In this document: positions 42,080 through 49,144 of the stretch, one piece after another
Position numbering within the stretch: position 1 is the first letter of the stretch
Layout: every line of letters starts with the position of its first letter
Assembly: GCA_034440455.1 (NCBI GenBank)
Contig: JAWXCB010000129.1
Location: 4,992-68,991, forward strand
Reading direction: 5' to 3'
DNA: 64,000 nucleotides
Source of the DNA: JAWXCB01 sp034440455
Lineage (GTDB): Bacteria > Bacteroidota > Bacteroidia > Chitinophagales > CAIOSU01
The notes under the pieces: generated by a model
Database searches by the model: none
The model's input: the letters and a program-made list of their open reading frames with translations, nothing else
Told to the model about the DNA's origin: nothing
Position numbers and translations under genes: made by a program

Positions 42080-42814
42080 CTAATGAATCAACTTCTCTAA
42101 AAAATTTCCCACCCAATATGCCACGCCTGCTGCAACCGCGCCCAGCAGCACAGTTTCAATGATACCTTTGAAGCGGCTTGTTTCGTTCACATAAGATTTT
42201 AAGAAGCCAATAAATACAAACGTGATGAACGTGAGGATGCTCGCGTAAAGAAAAGTATTCGCATTGCCAGCGTCCGCAAAATAATCAAGCACATATACCA
42301 GCAGCGGAATGAAGCCCACGGCAAGAAAAGAAAAAAACGTCATTGCGCCCACAGTAAGCGGATTCTTAGTAGAAGGAATCATCTCCAACTCATTTTTCAT
42401 CATCGTTTCCACCCAACGGTCTTTATCGGCAGTGATTACATGCACTACTTTATCAAGCAGTTCTCCTTCAAAACCTTTCTCACGAAAAATATCACGCACT
42501 TCTTTTCTCTCCTGTTCTGCCATGTTTTCCACTTCCCAATATTCAATGCACTTGTGCTTTTCATAGGTGTCACGTTCTGATTTGATTGAGAGATAAGCCC
42601 CTACCGACATCGAAAAACCGTCAGCAAAGAGATTTGCAAATCCAAGTATAATCACGATAGAAGAATCCAATCCTGCACCCGATGCGCCCGCCACTACCGC
42701 AAACGTGGTGATGCTGCCATCAATGCCGCCATAGACAAACTCGCCTAAGTATTCCTGAAAACGACTGTAAACACTATCGCTGCCATGCAGTTTGTCTTCG
42801 GTTTTATTAATCAT
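42080..42814 (-). CDS. VIT1/CCC1 family metal transporter
   Basis: 244 residues with about five membrane helices. EFVYGGIDGSITTFAVVAGA (about 26-45) and FADGFSMSVGAYLSIKSERD match the vacuolar iron transporter family, including the acidic cytosolic metal-binding segment that follows (ERKEVRDIFREKGFEG). It probably exports Fe2+ or Mn2+ from the cytosol. Confidence 0.92.
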   Translation of the reverse strand: MINKTEDKLHGSDSVYSRFQEYLGEFVYGGIDGSITTFAVVAGASGAGLDSSIVIILGFANLFADGFSMSVGAYLSIKSERDTYEKHKCIEYWEVENMAEQERKEVRDIFREKGFEGELLDKVVHVITADKDRWVETMMKNELEMIPSTKNPLTVGAMTFFSFLAVGFIPLLVYVLDYFADAGNANTFLYASILTFITFVFIGFLKSYVNETSRFKGIIETVLLGAVAAGVAYWVGNFLEKLIH

Positions 42815-42878
42815 TTCTTCTTTCTATCTTTAGGAGAAGCAAGTTGGCAATTTTTTCAGGTTCTTTAAAATTCTAATT

Positions 42879-43388
42879 ATGAAAAAGTATTTTTTTCTCT
42901 TTGCGTTACTTGGACTTCTTCTTCCATCTTGCGATGAAGAAGAAGAAACGCAGGTGTGTTCCTGCTCTTCGGATTTTGATGAGTATTATTATTCTGATTC
43001 TCTTTTGACAGAGGGTATTTTTATCCCTAACGCATTCACACCAAATTTCGATGGCAGGAATGATGTCTTTGCAGTTGCTGGAACAGGTATTTCTTCATTA
43101 TCTGTTGTAATCAAAGATGGAAACACGACTGTTTTCCAAACAGCCAATCAAAGCATTGGCTGGGATGGAACCGTAAACGGAAATATTCCCGATTGTCAAA
43201 CTTTTGATTATGTTGTAGATGCTGTTTTCACAAGCGGAACAACTAAGCACTTTGAAAGTACAATTACGCTTTACGGAAACACTTTATCCCCTTGTCCCGA
43301 CAATATTTTGGATTGTGTATTTGGAAACACGTTTGATGGAACCGGTTTCAATCCGGGCATTAGTAACGGAGAAACATTTGGTTGCTGA
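42879..43388 (+). CDS. Lipoprotein with gliding-motility-type C-terminal domain
   Basis: 169 residues with a lipoprotein signal (LLGLLLPSC, Cys 17). IFIPNAFTPNFDGRNDVFAV is the opening motif of the CHU_C/gliding motility-associated domain, usually a T9SS type B secretion signal at the end of large proteins. Here it occupies most of a small lipoprotein and is followed by a Cys-containing tail ending FGC. Function unknown. Confidence 0.8.
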   Translation: MKKYFFLFALLGLLLPSCDEEEETQVCSCSSDFDEYYYSDSLLTEGIFIPNAFTPNFDGRNDVFAVAGTGISSLSVVIKDGNTTVFQTANQSIGWDGTVNGNIPDCQTFDYVVDAVFTSGTTKHFESTITLYGNTLSPCPDNILDCVFGNTFDGTGFNPGISNGETFGC

Positions 43389-43423
43389 AATCGCAATACT
43401 CAATACGCAGTACGCGCTAATTA

Positions 43424-43598
43424 TTAATACCGAGGCACACTTGTATCAACCTCCTGTGCCCATGCTAAGATGCCGTCTTTCAGGTTGTAGAGATTTTTGA
43501 ATCCGTACTTTTCTTCGAGGGCTTTGATGGCGTTTGCGCTACGCTGCCCGCTGCGGGAATGAAGCACCACTTTCTGATGCGTGAGATTTTACCATCTC
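43424..43598 (-). pseudogene. Orphan copy of the moeZ rhodanese 3' end
   Basis: Translating the minus strand gives QKVVLHSRSGQRSANAIKAL and ends TSVPRY plus TAA, about 85% identical over 48 residues to the C-terminus of MoeZ (44863-46056). The catalytic Cys of HCRSGQR is Ser here. Similarity stops abruptly at about 43598. It marks the far end of the insert that carries the ATPase gene. Confidence 0.88.
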
Positions 43599-43613
43599 TC
43601 TGAAATTTATTTT

Positions 43614-43655
43614 ACGTAACTTGCATTACGTACTTTACGTAACGTACTTTGCGTA
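43614..43655 (+). repeat. Left heptanucleotide array of the ATPase cassette
   Basis: Six 7-bp units: ACGTAAC, TTGCATT, ACGTACT, TTACGTA, ACGTACT, TTGCGTA, followed immediately by the ATPase ATG. Bases 43625-43657 are identical to 44781-44813. Confidence 0.9.
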
Positions 43656-44774
43656 ATGAAACCAGATAACCCCTTTTTAATCAGCGGCTATGAAAGCCCT
43701 GAATATTTCTGCGACCGCGAGCAGGAAACCAAACGGATGCTCGAAGCAATCCGCAATAAGCGCAACCTCACGCTGATGTCTGCGCGCAGGATGGGTAAGA
43801 CGGGACTGATCCGGCATGCGTTTCACCATCTGCAAAAAGAAAGTGCAATAAAATGCTTTTATGTTGACATTCTGCCCACCGCAAGCCTCGCTGATTTTGT
43901 ACGATTGTTGAGCAAGGCGATTCTCAACAACCTTGACACCACACCGGAAAAAATCATTAAAAAAATTTTCGGGTTCTTCTCCAGTCTGCGCCCGGTAGTG
44001 AGTTACGACCCGATGACGGGCGAGCCGTCCGTAACGCTTGATATGAAAGCAAGCGAATCGGAGAAAACGCTCGAACAGTTGTTTGCGTACCTTGCTGAAA
44101 AAGAAAAGAAAGTGGTCATTGCCATTGACGAGTTTCAGCAAATCACCCAGTATGCCGAAAAAAAGACAGAAGCATTGCTGCGTGCGCACATGCAACAAAA
44201 CCCTGCCGTCAGGTTTATTTTTTCCGGGAGCAATCAACATTTACTGAGCGCAATGTTTGCAGGGCACAGCCGCCCGTTTTATCAAAGCACCGAGATGATG
44301 ACTTTAGAGCCGATAGACCGGAAGCAATATGCGGCTTTTATCATAAAAAAGTTCAGGCAGGGCAAGCGTGAAATTGACAAAGAAGAAGTGGAAGCAATCC
44401 TCGACTGGACGAGAGGGTATACATGGTATGTGCAGTTTGTCTGCAACCGCCTCTTTGCGATGAGCGCAAAAAAGTATAACAAGGTAATCCTCATCAACCT
44501 GCTGCTTAATATTTTGAAAGAGAACGAGCCTGTTTATACCAATTACCGAAACCTGCTCACCGAATACCAATGGAAATTATTAATCGCCACTGCAAAAGAG
44601 GAAGCAGTGGCAATGCCCACGTCAGGAGAATTTATCAGCAAATACAAACTCGGCTCACCGAGTTCAGTGAAAACCGCACTGGAAGCGCTGCTCTACAAGC
44701 AACTGATGTATCAGTCTGAAAATGGCTACCGTGTTTATGATGTATTTCTTTCAAGATGGCTGGAGCGGTGGTGA
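43656..44774 (+). CDS. AAA family ATPase (archaeal-type ATPase fold)
   Basis: 372 residues. The N-terminal ISGYESPEYFCDREQETKRM and Walker A in LMSARRMGKTGLIRHAF (about 40-56), Walker B VVIAIDEFQQI, sensor-type FIFSGSNQHLL, and a C-terminal winged-helix region place it in the PF01637-type ATPases. These are often multicopy, isolated genes of unknown role. It is not linked in function to its neighbours; it lies between 33-bp direct repeats and between two copies of the moeZ 3' end, which suggests a mobile single-gene unit. Confidence 0.9.
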   Translation: MKPDNPFLISGYESPEYFCDREQETKRMLEAIRNKRNLTLMSARRMGKTGLIRHAFHHLQKESAIKCFYVDILPTASLADFVRLLSKAILNNLDTTPEKIIKKIFGFFSSLRPVVSYDPMTGEPSVTLDMKASESEKTLEQLFAYLAEKEKKVVIAIDEFQQITQYAEKKTEALLRAHMQQNPAVRFIFSGSNQHLLSAMFAGHSRPFYQSTEMMTLEPIDRKQYAAFIIKKFRQGKREIDKEEVEAILDWTRGYTWYVQFVCNRLFAMSAKKYNKVILINLLLNILKENEPVYTNYRNLLTEYQWKLLIATAKEEAVAMPTSGEFISKYKLGSPSSVKTALEALLYKQLMYQSENGYRVYDVFLSRWLERW

Positions 44775-44783
44775 TTTTTGATT

Positions 44784-44811
44784 ACGTACTTTACGTAACG
44801 TACTTTGCGTA
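44784..44811 (+). repeat. Right heptanucleotide array of the ATPase cassette
   Basis: ACGTACT, TTACGTA, ACGTACT, TTGCGTA, starting 10 bp after the ATPase stop. With flanking bases (44781-44813) it is a perfect 33-bp direct repeat of 43625-43657. Confidence 0.9.
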
Positions 44812-44862
44812 ATAAACTTTTCGCTTTCTCGAAGAAGCTTCTTCTCAAACATTAGGCAAAAC

Positions 44863-46056
44863 TCAATACCTCGGCACGCTCGGGTCAATCTCCGCAGCCC
44901 AAGCTAAGATGCCGCCTTTTAGGTTATAGAGATTCTTGAAGCCGTACTTTTCTTCGAGGGCTTTGATGGCACTTGCGCTGCGCTGCCCGCTGCGGCAATG
45001 AACTACTACTTTTTTATCGCGCGAAATTTTACCGTTGGCATCCAGAATTTTATTCAGAGGAATCAACTCGCCATCCAAGTGCGCGATTTCATACTCGTAT
45101 TTTTCACGGCAATCAATCAGTTGAAAATCTTCATGGCGGTCGCGCATTTCTTTTAATTCCTTCACCGTCACTTCTTTCACGCCTTGTAAGCCGCGCTTTT
45201 CCTCCTCCTCTTTCAGCGGCATCCCACAAAACATTTCGTAGTCAATCAGTTTAGTGATAGTCGGGTTATTTCCATTCAAAGGATTGTTCGGGTCTTTCCT
45301 GAATTTGAACGTGCGGATTTGGAACGTGAGCGCATCAAGCGCAAACATTCTGCCTACCAGCGGCTCTCCCAGTCCGGTAATTACTTTAATCGTTTCGTTT
45401 GCCTGCAAGCTGCCGATGATGCCTGGCAACACGCCCAGCACTCCGCCTTCCGCGCAACTCGGCACCAATCCGGGTGGTGGTGGTTCAGGATACAGGTCGC
45501 GATAGTTAGGACCGAATTCTCCATTGGGATATTTATAATTAAACACGGTTACTTGCCCATCAAAACGAAAAATGGAAGCAAATATGTTCACTTTGCCCAG
45601 CAACACGCACGCATCGTTGATGAGATAGCGTGTCGGAAAATTATCTGTGCCGTCAGCGACAATATCCCAGTCTTTAAAAATTTCAAGCGCGTTGGAAGAG
45701 TTAAGATGCGTGTTGTAAGTCGTAATGTTGATGTAAGGATTCAAACCAAGCAGGCGCTCTTTAGCCGCTTCTACTTTTGGCTTTCCAATATCCTTTGTGG
45801 TAAATAAAACCTGACGTTGCAAATTGCTGTCGTCCACTACATCAAAGTCAACAACGCCAATGTTGCCCACGCCTGCCGCTGCAAGATAGAGTAGCGATGG
45901 GCTGCCTAATCCGCCTGAACCGATTACAAGCACACGCGCATTTTTCAGTTTACGCTGTCCTTCAATATTAAATTCTGGAATAATCAGGTGGCGGCTGTAG
46001 CGCTCAAGTTCTGCTTTTGAAAATTGAATGTGATCAAGTTGACCGTTGGTACTCAT
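44863..46056 (-). CDS. moeZ: MoeZ-type adenylyltransferase/sulfurtransferase (MoeB + rhodanese)
   Basis: 397 residues. The E1-like domain has the ATP loop VIGSGGLGSPSLLYLAAAGV (about 44-63), DNLQRQ-like SNLQRQVLF and the Cys-containing VPSCAEGGVLG. The C-terminal rhodanese domain has active-site HCRSGQR (C354). Such fusions adenylate a ubiquitin-like protein's C-terminal Gly and convert it to thiocarboxylate. Being in an operon with cysM, mec and cysO, it probably loads sulfur on CysO for cysteine synthesis; moonlighting in molybdopterin or thiamine synthesis is possible. Its 3' end has been duplicated by the ATPase insertion. Confidence 0.93.
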   Translation of the reverse strand: MSTNGQLDHIQFSKAELERYSRHLIIPEFNIEGQRKLKNARVLVIGSGGLGSPSLLYLAAAGVGNIGVVDFDVVDDSNLQRQVLFTTKDIGKPKVEAAKERLLGLNPYINITTYNTHLNSSNALEIFKDWDIVADGTDNFPTRYLINDACVLLGKVNIFASIFRFDGQVTVFNYKYPNGEFGPNYRDLYPEPPPPGLVPSCAEGGVLGVLPGIIGSLQANETIKVITGLGEPLVGRMFALDALTFQIRTFKFRKDPNNPLNGNNPTITKLIDYEMFCGMPLKEEEEKRGLQGVKEVTVKELKEMRDRHEDFQLIDCREKYEYEIAHLDGELIPLNKILDANGKISRDKKVVVHCRSGQRSASAIKALEEKYGFKNLYNLKGGILAWAAEIDPSVPRY

Positions 46057-46119
46057 GATAAAGCAATTATTTATTGTAACTCGTTAATTTCAGCTTAACT
46101 CCTCAGCTTAGAGGAGAGG

Positions 46120-46150
46120 CTTACGACTTAAAACTTATAGCTTAAAACTT
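46120..46150 (+). repeat. Heptanucleotide array, CTTAAAA units
   Basis: CTTACGA, CTTAAAA, CTTATAG, CTTAAAA, CTTT. It fills the spacer between cysO and moeZ and touches the cysO stop codon (46151). Confidence 0.7.
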
Positions 46151-46426
46151 TTACTTTCCCCCCGCAATCGCAGGCACGATGCTCACCACCGTTCCATCTC
46201 CAATGCTGGTGTTGGTATCCTGCAAATACTTGATGTCATCTTCTCCCACAAATACTTTAATAAACGAGCGCACTTGCCCGTCACTGCCGTAAATGTGTTC
46301 CTTTAAACCCGGATATTTTCCGGTTAGTTCAGCAATCGCATCGCCAACGGTTTTCGCGGAGGTGGAGAATTTATTCACGTTGTCCGTGAATTTTCTCAAA
46401 GGGGTAGGGATAATGATTTCAGCCAT
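46151..46426 (-). CDS. cysO: CysO/MoaD-like ubiquitin-fold sulfur carrier
   Basis: 91 residues, beta-grasp fold. IIIPTPLRKFTDNVNKFSTS and the C-terminal VVSIVPAIAGGK match small sulfur carriers. The Gly-Gly that is adenylated and thiocarboxylated is followed by one extra Lys, so a protease must trim it, and the next gene upstream encodes a JAMM peptidase that could do so. It would donate sulfur to CysM-bound substrate. Confidence 0.9.
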   Translation of the reverse strand: MAEIIIPTPLRKFTDNVNKFSTSAKTVGDAIAELTGKYPGLKEHIYGSDGQVRSFIKVFVGEDDIKYLQDTNTSIGDGTVVSIVPAIAGGK

Positions 46427-46433
46427 GTTTATT

Positions 46434-46886
46434 TCAGTTTGCAGTTAATAAATCTTTTAAGTTCAGTTCTTCTTTAAAAATAACTTTCTCTTCTTCAAAC
46501 CTGCCCTTCACTAATTTCCACGAGCGAAAGTCAACTGCTTTCTTTTTCTTCACGGAAACAATCACATAAGAGAAATAAGGCATTGCCACTTTCAAATCAT
46601 GCTCGGAAGGAATCGCAGGATGTTCGGGGTGCGAGTGATAAACGCCCAGCAAAATCAGCCCGTTATTATCTGCGTATTCTTCCGCCTTCATGTAATCGAG
46701 CGGTGAAATTTCAAACCTGCGCTCGCGGTTTTCTTCCTTCGTATTATTCACCGGCTCTGCGATAGTTATTGTGCGCTTGCCATTTTCTTCCGTGCCGTAC
46801 ATAAATCCGCAACACTCATGCGGATGCGTTTTTTGCCCGTCATCTTCGATAATCATCTTCACAGTGTCAAAAATTGTTACTTCCAT
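46434..46886 (-). CDS. mec: JAMM/Mov34 metallopeptidase (Mec-like)
   Basis: 150 residues. The zinc motif is complete: Glu24 in HPHECCGFMYG and H84-x-H86-x10-D97 in YHSHPEHPAIPSEHD. In Mycobacterium tuberculosis the homologous Mec hydrolyses the CysO-cysteine adduct to release cysteine. Here it may also remove the Lys after the CysO Gly-Gly. Its start codon shares base 46886 with the cysM stop, so the two are translationally coupled. Confidence 0.91.
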   Translation of the reverse strand: MEVTIFDTVKMIIEDDGQKTHPHECCGFMYGTEENGKRTITIAEPVNNTKEENRERRFEISPLDYMKAEEYADNNGLILLGVYHSHPEHPAIPSEHDLKVAMPYFSYVIVSVKKKKAVDFRSWKLVKGRFEEEKVIFKEELNLKDLLTAN

Positions 46887-47827
46887 CAGTTTTCTTTTAG
46901 GAGTGTTTTTAAAACTTCGGGGTAATTGCTTCCATGGTCAGGAAAAACAGTTACCACAATTCCTCTTTCAATTTCTTGTGCCACTTTCATCGCGCCTGCC
47001 AGGGCAGCAGCAGCAGACGGGCTGACCAGCAATCCCGTTTTCTTTGCAACCTCCCTCACCAATTTGTATGCTTCCTCCGTTGAAACATCCAAATTCCGGT
47101 CGGCAACTTTCACATCATAAATGCCAGGCACTTTTGCTGTCCCTAAATGCTTCCATCCTTCCAAGCCATGCAAAGCCGAGTCAGGATGCAAAGCTACCAC
47201 TTCAATACCCGGATTTAACTCTTTCAGCTTGCGGCTGGTTCCAATGAAGGTTCCCGTTGTGCCAAGCGCGGCAGCAAAGTGTGTTATTTTACCGTCTGTT
47301 TGTTTGAAAATTTCATGGGCAGTGGTGTTATAATGCGCCTTCCAGTTATTGTCGTTGTTGTATTGGTCAACATAGAAATACTTATCAGGAAATTCTTTCG
47401 CAAGTTCCAACGCTTTCTCCTGTGCGCCATCCGTAGCTTCAAAGCGCGAAGTGTAAACGATATTCACTCCGTGAAAGAGCAACGAAGATTTTTTCTGCTC
47501 AGAAGCATTTTCCGGCAGACACAACGTAACCGGAATTCCAAGCGCTGCTCCGATTGCTCCATAAGCCACGCCTGTGTTTCCGCTGCTGGCATCAAGCAAA
47601 TGTTTCTTTCCATCAAGGTGTCCTGCAAGAATCGCTTCTTTAATAATATTGAAAGCCGGACGCGCTTTCACGCTGCATCCTAATTGATTCCATTCGAGCT
47701 TGGCAAAAATTTGCACGTCAGGATTTTCATTAAAACCCCGAATCGGAAACAAGGGCGTGTTCCCGATAAAAGGTTCGATTTCCCGAATCTTGCTTAATAA
47801 ACGCTCTTTATTTTCCTGCTCGCTCAT
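46886..47827 (-). CDS. cysM: Cysteine synthase (CysM type, probably CysO-dependent)
   Basis: 313 residues, PLP fold-type II. The PLP lysine is K54 in LGCSVKARPA, with ASSGNTGVAYGAIG and GTTGTFIGTSRKL as phosphate and substrate loops. The sequence matches CysM-like enzymes, and the operon (mec, cysO, moeZ) points to use of O-phosphoserine and CysO thiocarboxylate rather than O-acetylserine and sulfide. It is preceded by a polycysteine leader and an intrinsic terminator. Confidence 0.93.
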   Translation of the reverse strand: MSEQENKERLLSKIREIEPFIGNTPLFPIRGFNENPDVQIFAKLEWNQLGCSVKARPAFNIIKEAILAGHLDGKKHLLDASSGNTGVAYGAIGAALGIPVTLCLPENASEQKKSSLLFHGVNIVYTSRFEATDGAQEKALELAKEFPDKYFYVDQYNNDNNWKAHYNTTAHEIFKQTDGKITHFAAALGTTGTFIGTSRKLKELNPGIEVVALHPDSALHGLEGWKHLGTAKVPGIYDVKVADRNLDVSTEEAYKLVREVAKKTGLLVSPSAAAALAGAMKVAQEIERGIVVTVFPDHGSNYPEVLKTLLKEN

Positions 47828-47841
47828 TTTATTTTTTCAAC

Positions 47842-47873
47842 AAAAAAAAACCTCACCATCTGTTTGGGTGAGG
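47842..47873 (-). terminator. Attenuator terminator upstream of cysM
   Basis: On the minus strand CCTCACC (47873-47867) pairs with GGTGAGG (47857-47851), followed by a run of nine T (47850-47842). It is an intrinsic terminator 15 bp before the cysM start, so it must be bypassed for the operon to be expressed. A second GGTGAGGC inside the leader ORF can pair with the same left arm, giving an antiterminator. Confidence 0.85.
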
Positions 47874-47901
47874 CTCGTATCTGTGTTTCAATTTTCTCAA
47901 A

Positions 47902-47982
47902 CTAATTGTAACCAACATGCCTCACCGGACTGTTCGTGCAACAACAGCAACAACACATCATGGAGGCGGTTTTTTGAATCAT
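47902..47982 (-). CDS. Polycysteine leader peptide of the cysM operon
   Basis: A 26-codon ORF (ATG 47982, TAG 47904-47902), too short for usual gene calling. Six consecutive Cys codons (TGT/TGC, residues 10-15) follow MIQKTASMM, and TNSPVRHVGYN ends it. GGTGAGGC (47926-47919), overlapping codons 19-22, is complementary to GCCTCACC in the terminator's left arm. A ribosome stalled for lack of Cys-tRNA would leave this segment free to form the antiterminator; completed translation would favour the terminator. Internal ATGs at residues 8 and 9 are alternative starts. Confidence 0.85.
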   Translation of the reverse strand: MIQKTASMMCCCCCCTNSPVRHVGYN

Positions 47983-47988
47983 TGAGTG

Positions 47989-48019
47989 CGAATTTAGGAT
48001 GAGAAGAATAGAAAAGCAA
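47989..48019 (-). promoter_or_regulatory. Candidate promoter of the cys leader
   Basis: Minus-strand TTG (48019-48017), a 20-bp spacer and TAAATTCG (47996-47989), one mismatch from TAnnTTTG. Transcription would begin within a few bases of the leader ATG, so the leader mRNA may be leaderless. Confidence 0.45.
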
Positions 48020-48039
48020 GATTTAGTTTGAGGAGGTAT

Positions 48040-48112
48040 CGTCATTCCGGCTTTATGCCGGAATCCGCTTCTGATATATTTATCAGGGGATGCCGGAACA
48101 AGTCCGGCATGG
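48040..48112. repeat. CCGGCAT-family inverted repeat
   Basis: ATTCCGGCTTTATGCCGGAAT on one side and GGGATGCCGGAACAAGTCCG on the other, with TGATATATTTATCA between. It separates lptC from the cys leader. Same family as 27791-27871. Confidence 0.75.
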
Positions 48113-48119
48113 AGGTTCC

Positions 48120-48734
48120 TCACATCCCCGGCTCAATTGTTCCCGGCACTTTGCCATCTTCCACCTGAATTGTTCCCGAAATATTCTTGATGATATAATC
48201 CGAGAAATCCTGTTTCGCCTCGAAGCCTGTTCCGTAAATGATTTCTTCGGGCGTAGTGATGCGCACAAATTTATCAGAGTAAATTTTTTCTTCTTTTCTC
48301 TTCCAGGTTAATTCCTCAGTATTTAGCATTTCTCCTTTCGTATTTACAATCACCACGTTGTCGCGCACCAGCATTTCTTCTTTCTTGGGATAAAATATTC
48401 CGTAATTGGCGGTAAGTTGGCTGGTGGTTTTTAATGCTTCGTCAAAACTATACAGCTTCACGCCCTTTGGAAATTCACTATACGCATCTTCGCTTTCGTG
48501 ATTGATTACTTCGGGAGCGGTGATTTTTGCTTTCAGGTTTCCCTGCACACTGTAATGAATTTCCACTTCTTCACCCCGCTCGCTGATAGTGTCGGACTCA
48601 ATGGAGATTTTTTTAATTTTTTCTAAATCAGTGGCGCAGGAAAGTTGGAGAAAGAACAAAATAGTAATAAACGCTCCTTGTTTAATGCCTGATAAATGCC
48701 GCCAGAAAAAGATTCGATTTTTTAACCAAAACAT
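48120..48734 (-). CDS. lptC: LPS export ABC transporter periplasmic protein LptC
   Basis: About 204 residues from the second ATG (48734); the first ATG at 48779 adds 15 residues. A hydrophobic segment ends in a possible lipobox (LFFLQLSC). The body has the OstA/LptC beta-jellyroll pattern: EEVEIHYSVQGNLKAKITAP, ELTWKRKEEKIYSDKFVRIT, GTGFEAKQDFSDYIIKNISG. It passes LPS from LptFG to LptA. Confidence 0.88.
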   Translation of the reverse strand: MFWLKNRIFFWRHLSGIKQGAFITILFFLQLSCATDLEKIKKISIESDTISERGEEVEIHYSVQGNLKAKITAPEVINHESEDAYSEFPKGVKLYSFDEALKTTSQLTANYGIFYPKKEEMLVRDNVVIVNTKGEMLNTEELTWKRKEEKIYSDKFVRITTPEEIIYGTGFEAKQDFSDYIIKNISGTIQVEDGKVPGTIEPGM

Positions 48735-48779
48735 TAAACGGTTGCAATATGTTAGATGAAATGTGAAATTTTTAATCAT

Positions 48780-49144
48780 ACACTTTATTGCAAATTATTG
48801 ATATGAAATGTTCGCGCCTTCTCAGCAAAATCATTTTTCGCAGTGATATTTTCAATGTTTAAATAGTTTAAGTTTTTCATAATGCGGAGTAAATAATTTT
48901 CTTGCAAATTTTTACAAGGTCTTCCTTCAACAATACATGCGCTGTTTGAGTAAACAAATTTATCCAATAGGCGACATTTATGATTCTTGCAGCAGGATTA
49001 AAAATAGCTATCGTGGACGAAAATGTTTATGCTCCACGAAAGTAATGACAATTTGTTTCCTCTAATTTAGCGCACAGGATGGGGCATAATTTCTCCTCTG
49101 CGTTGCACGTTATGCAACACGCGCTTCACCCAAAGTGACTAAGT
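48780..49144. other. Intergenic region upstream of lptC
   Basis: 365 bp between divergent genes, AT-rich near lptC. A 60-codon minus-strand frame (48785-48967) has no recognisable domain and I do not call it. No repeat family seen. Confidence 0.5.

Noticed and set aside
43614..44811. CRISPR-like array at the ACGTACT repeats
   Set aside because: Units are contiguous 7-mers without spacers and there are no cas genes; the two arrays flank an ATPase gene.
47902..48123. 73-codon reading of the polycysteine leader starting at 48123
   Set aside because: The first ~47 codons lie in the CCGGCAT hairpin repeat; the ATG at 47982 follows a promoter-like sequence and fits attenuation.
48785..48967. 60-codon minus-strand ORF upstream of lptC
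   Set aside because: AT-rich, no recognisable domain, no promoter or conserved context; coding status cannot be supported.
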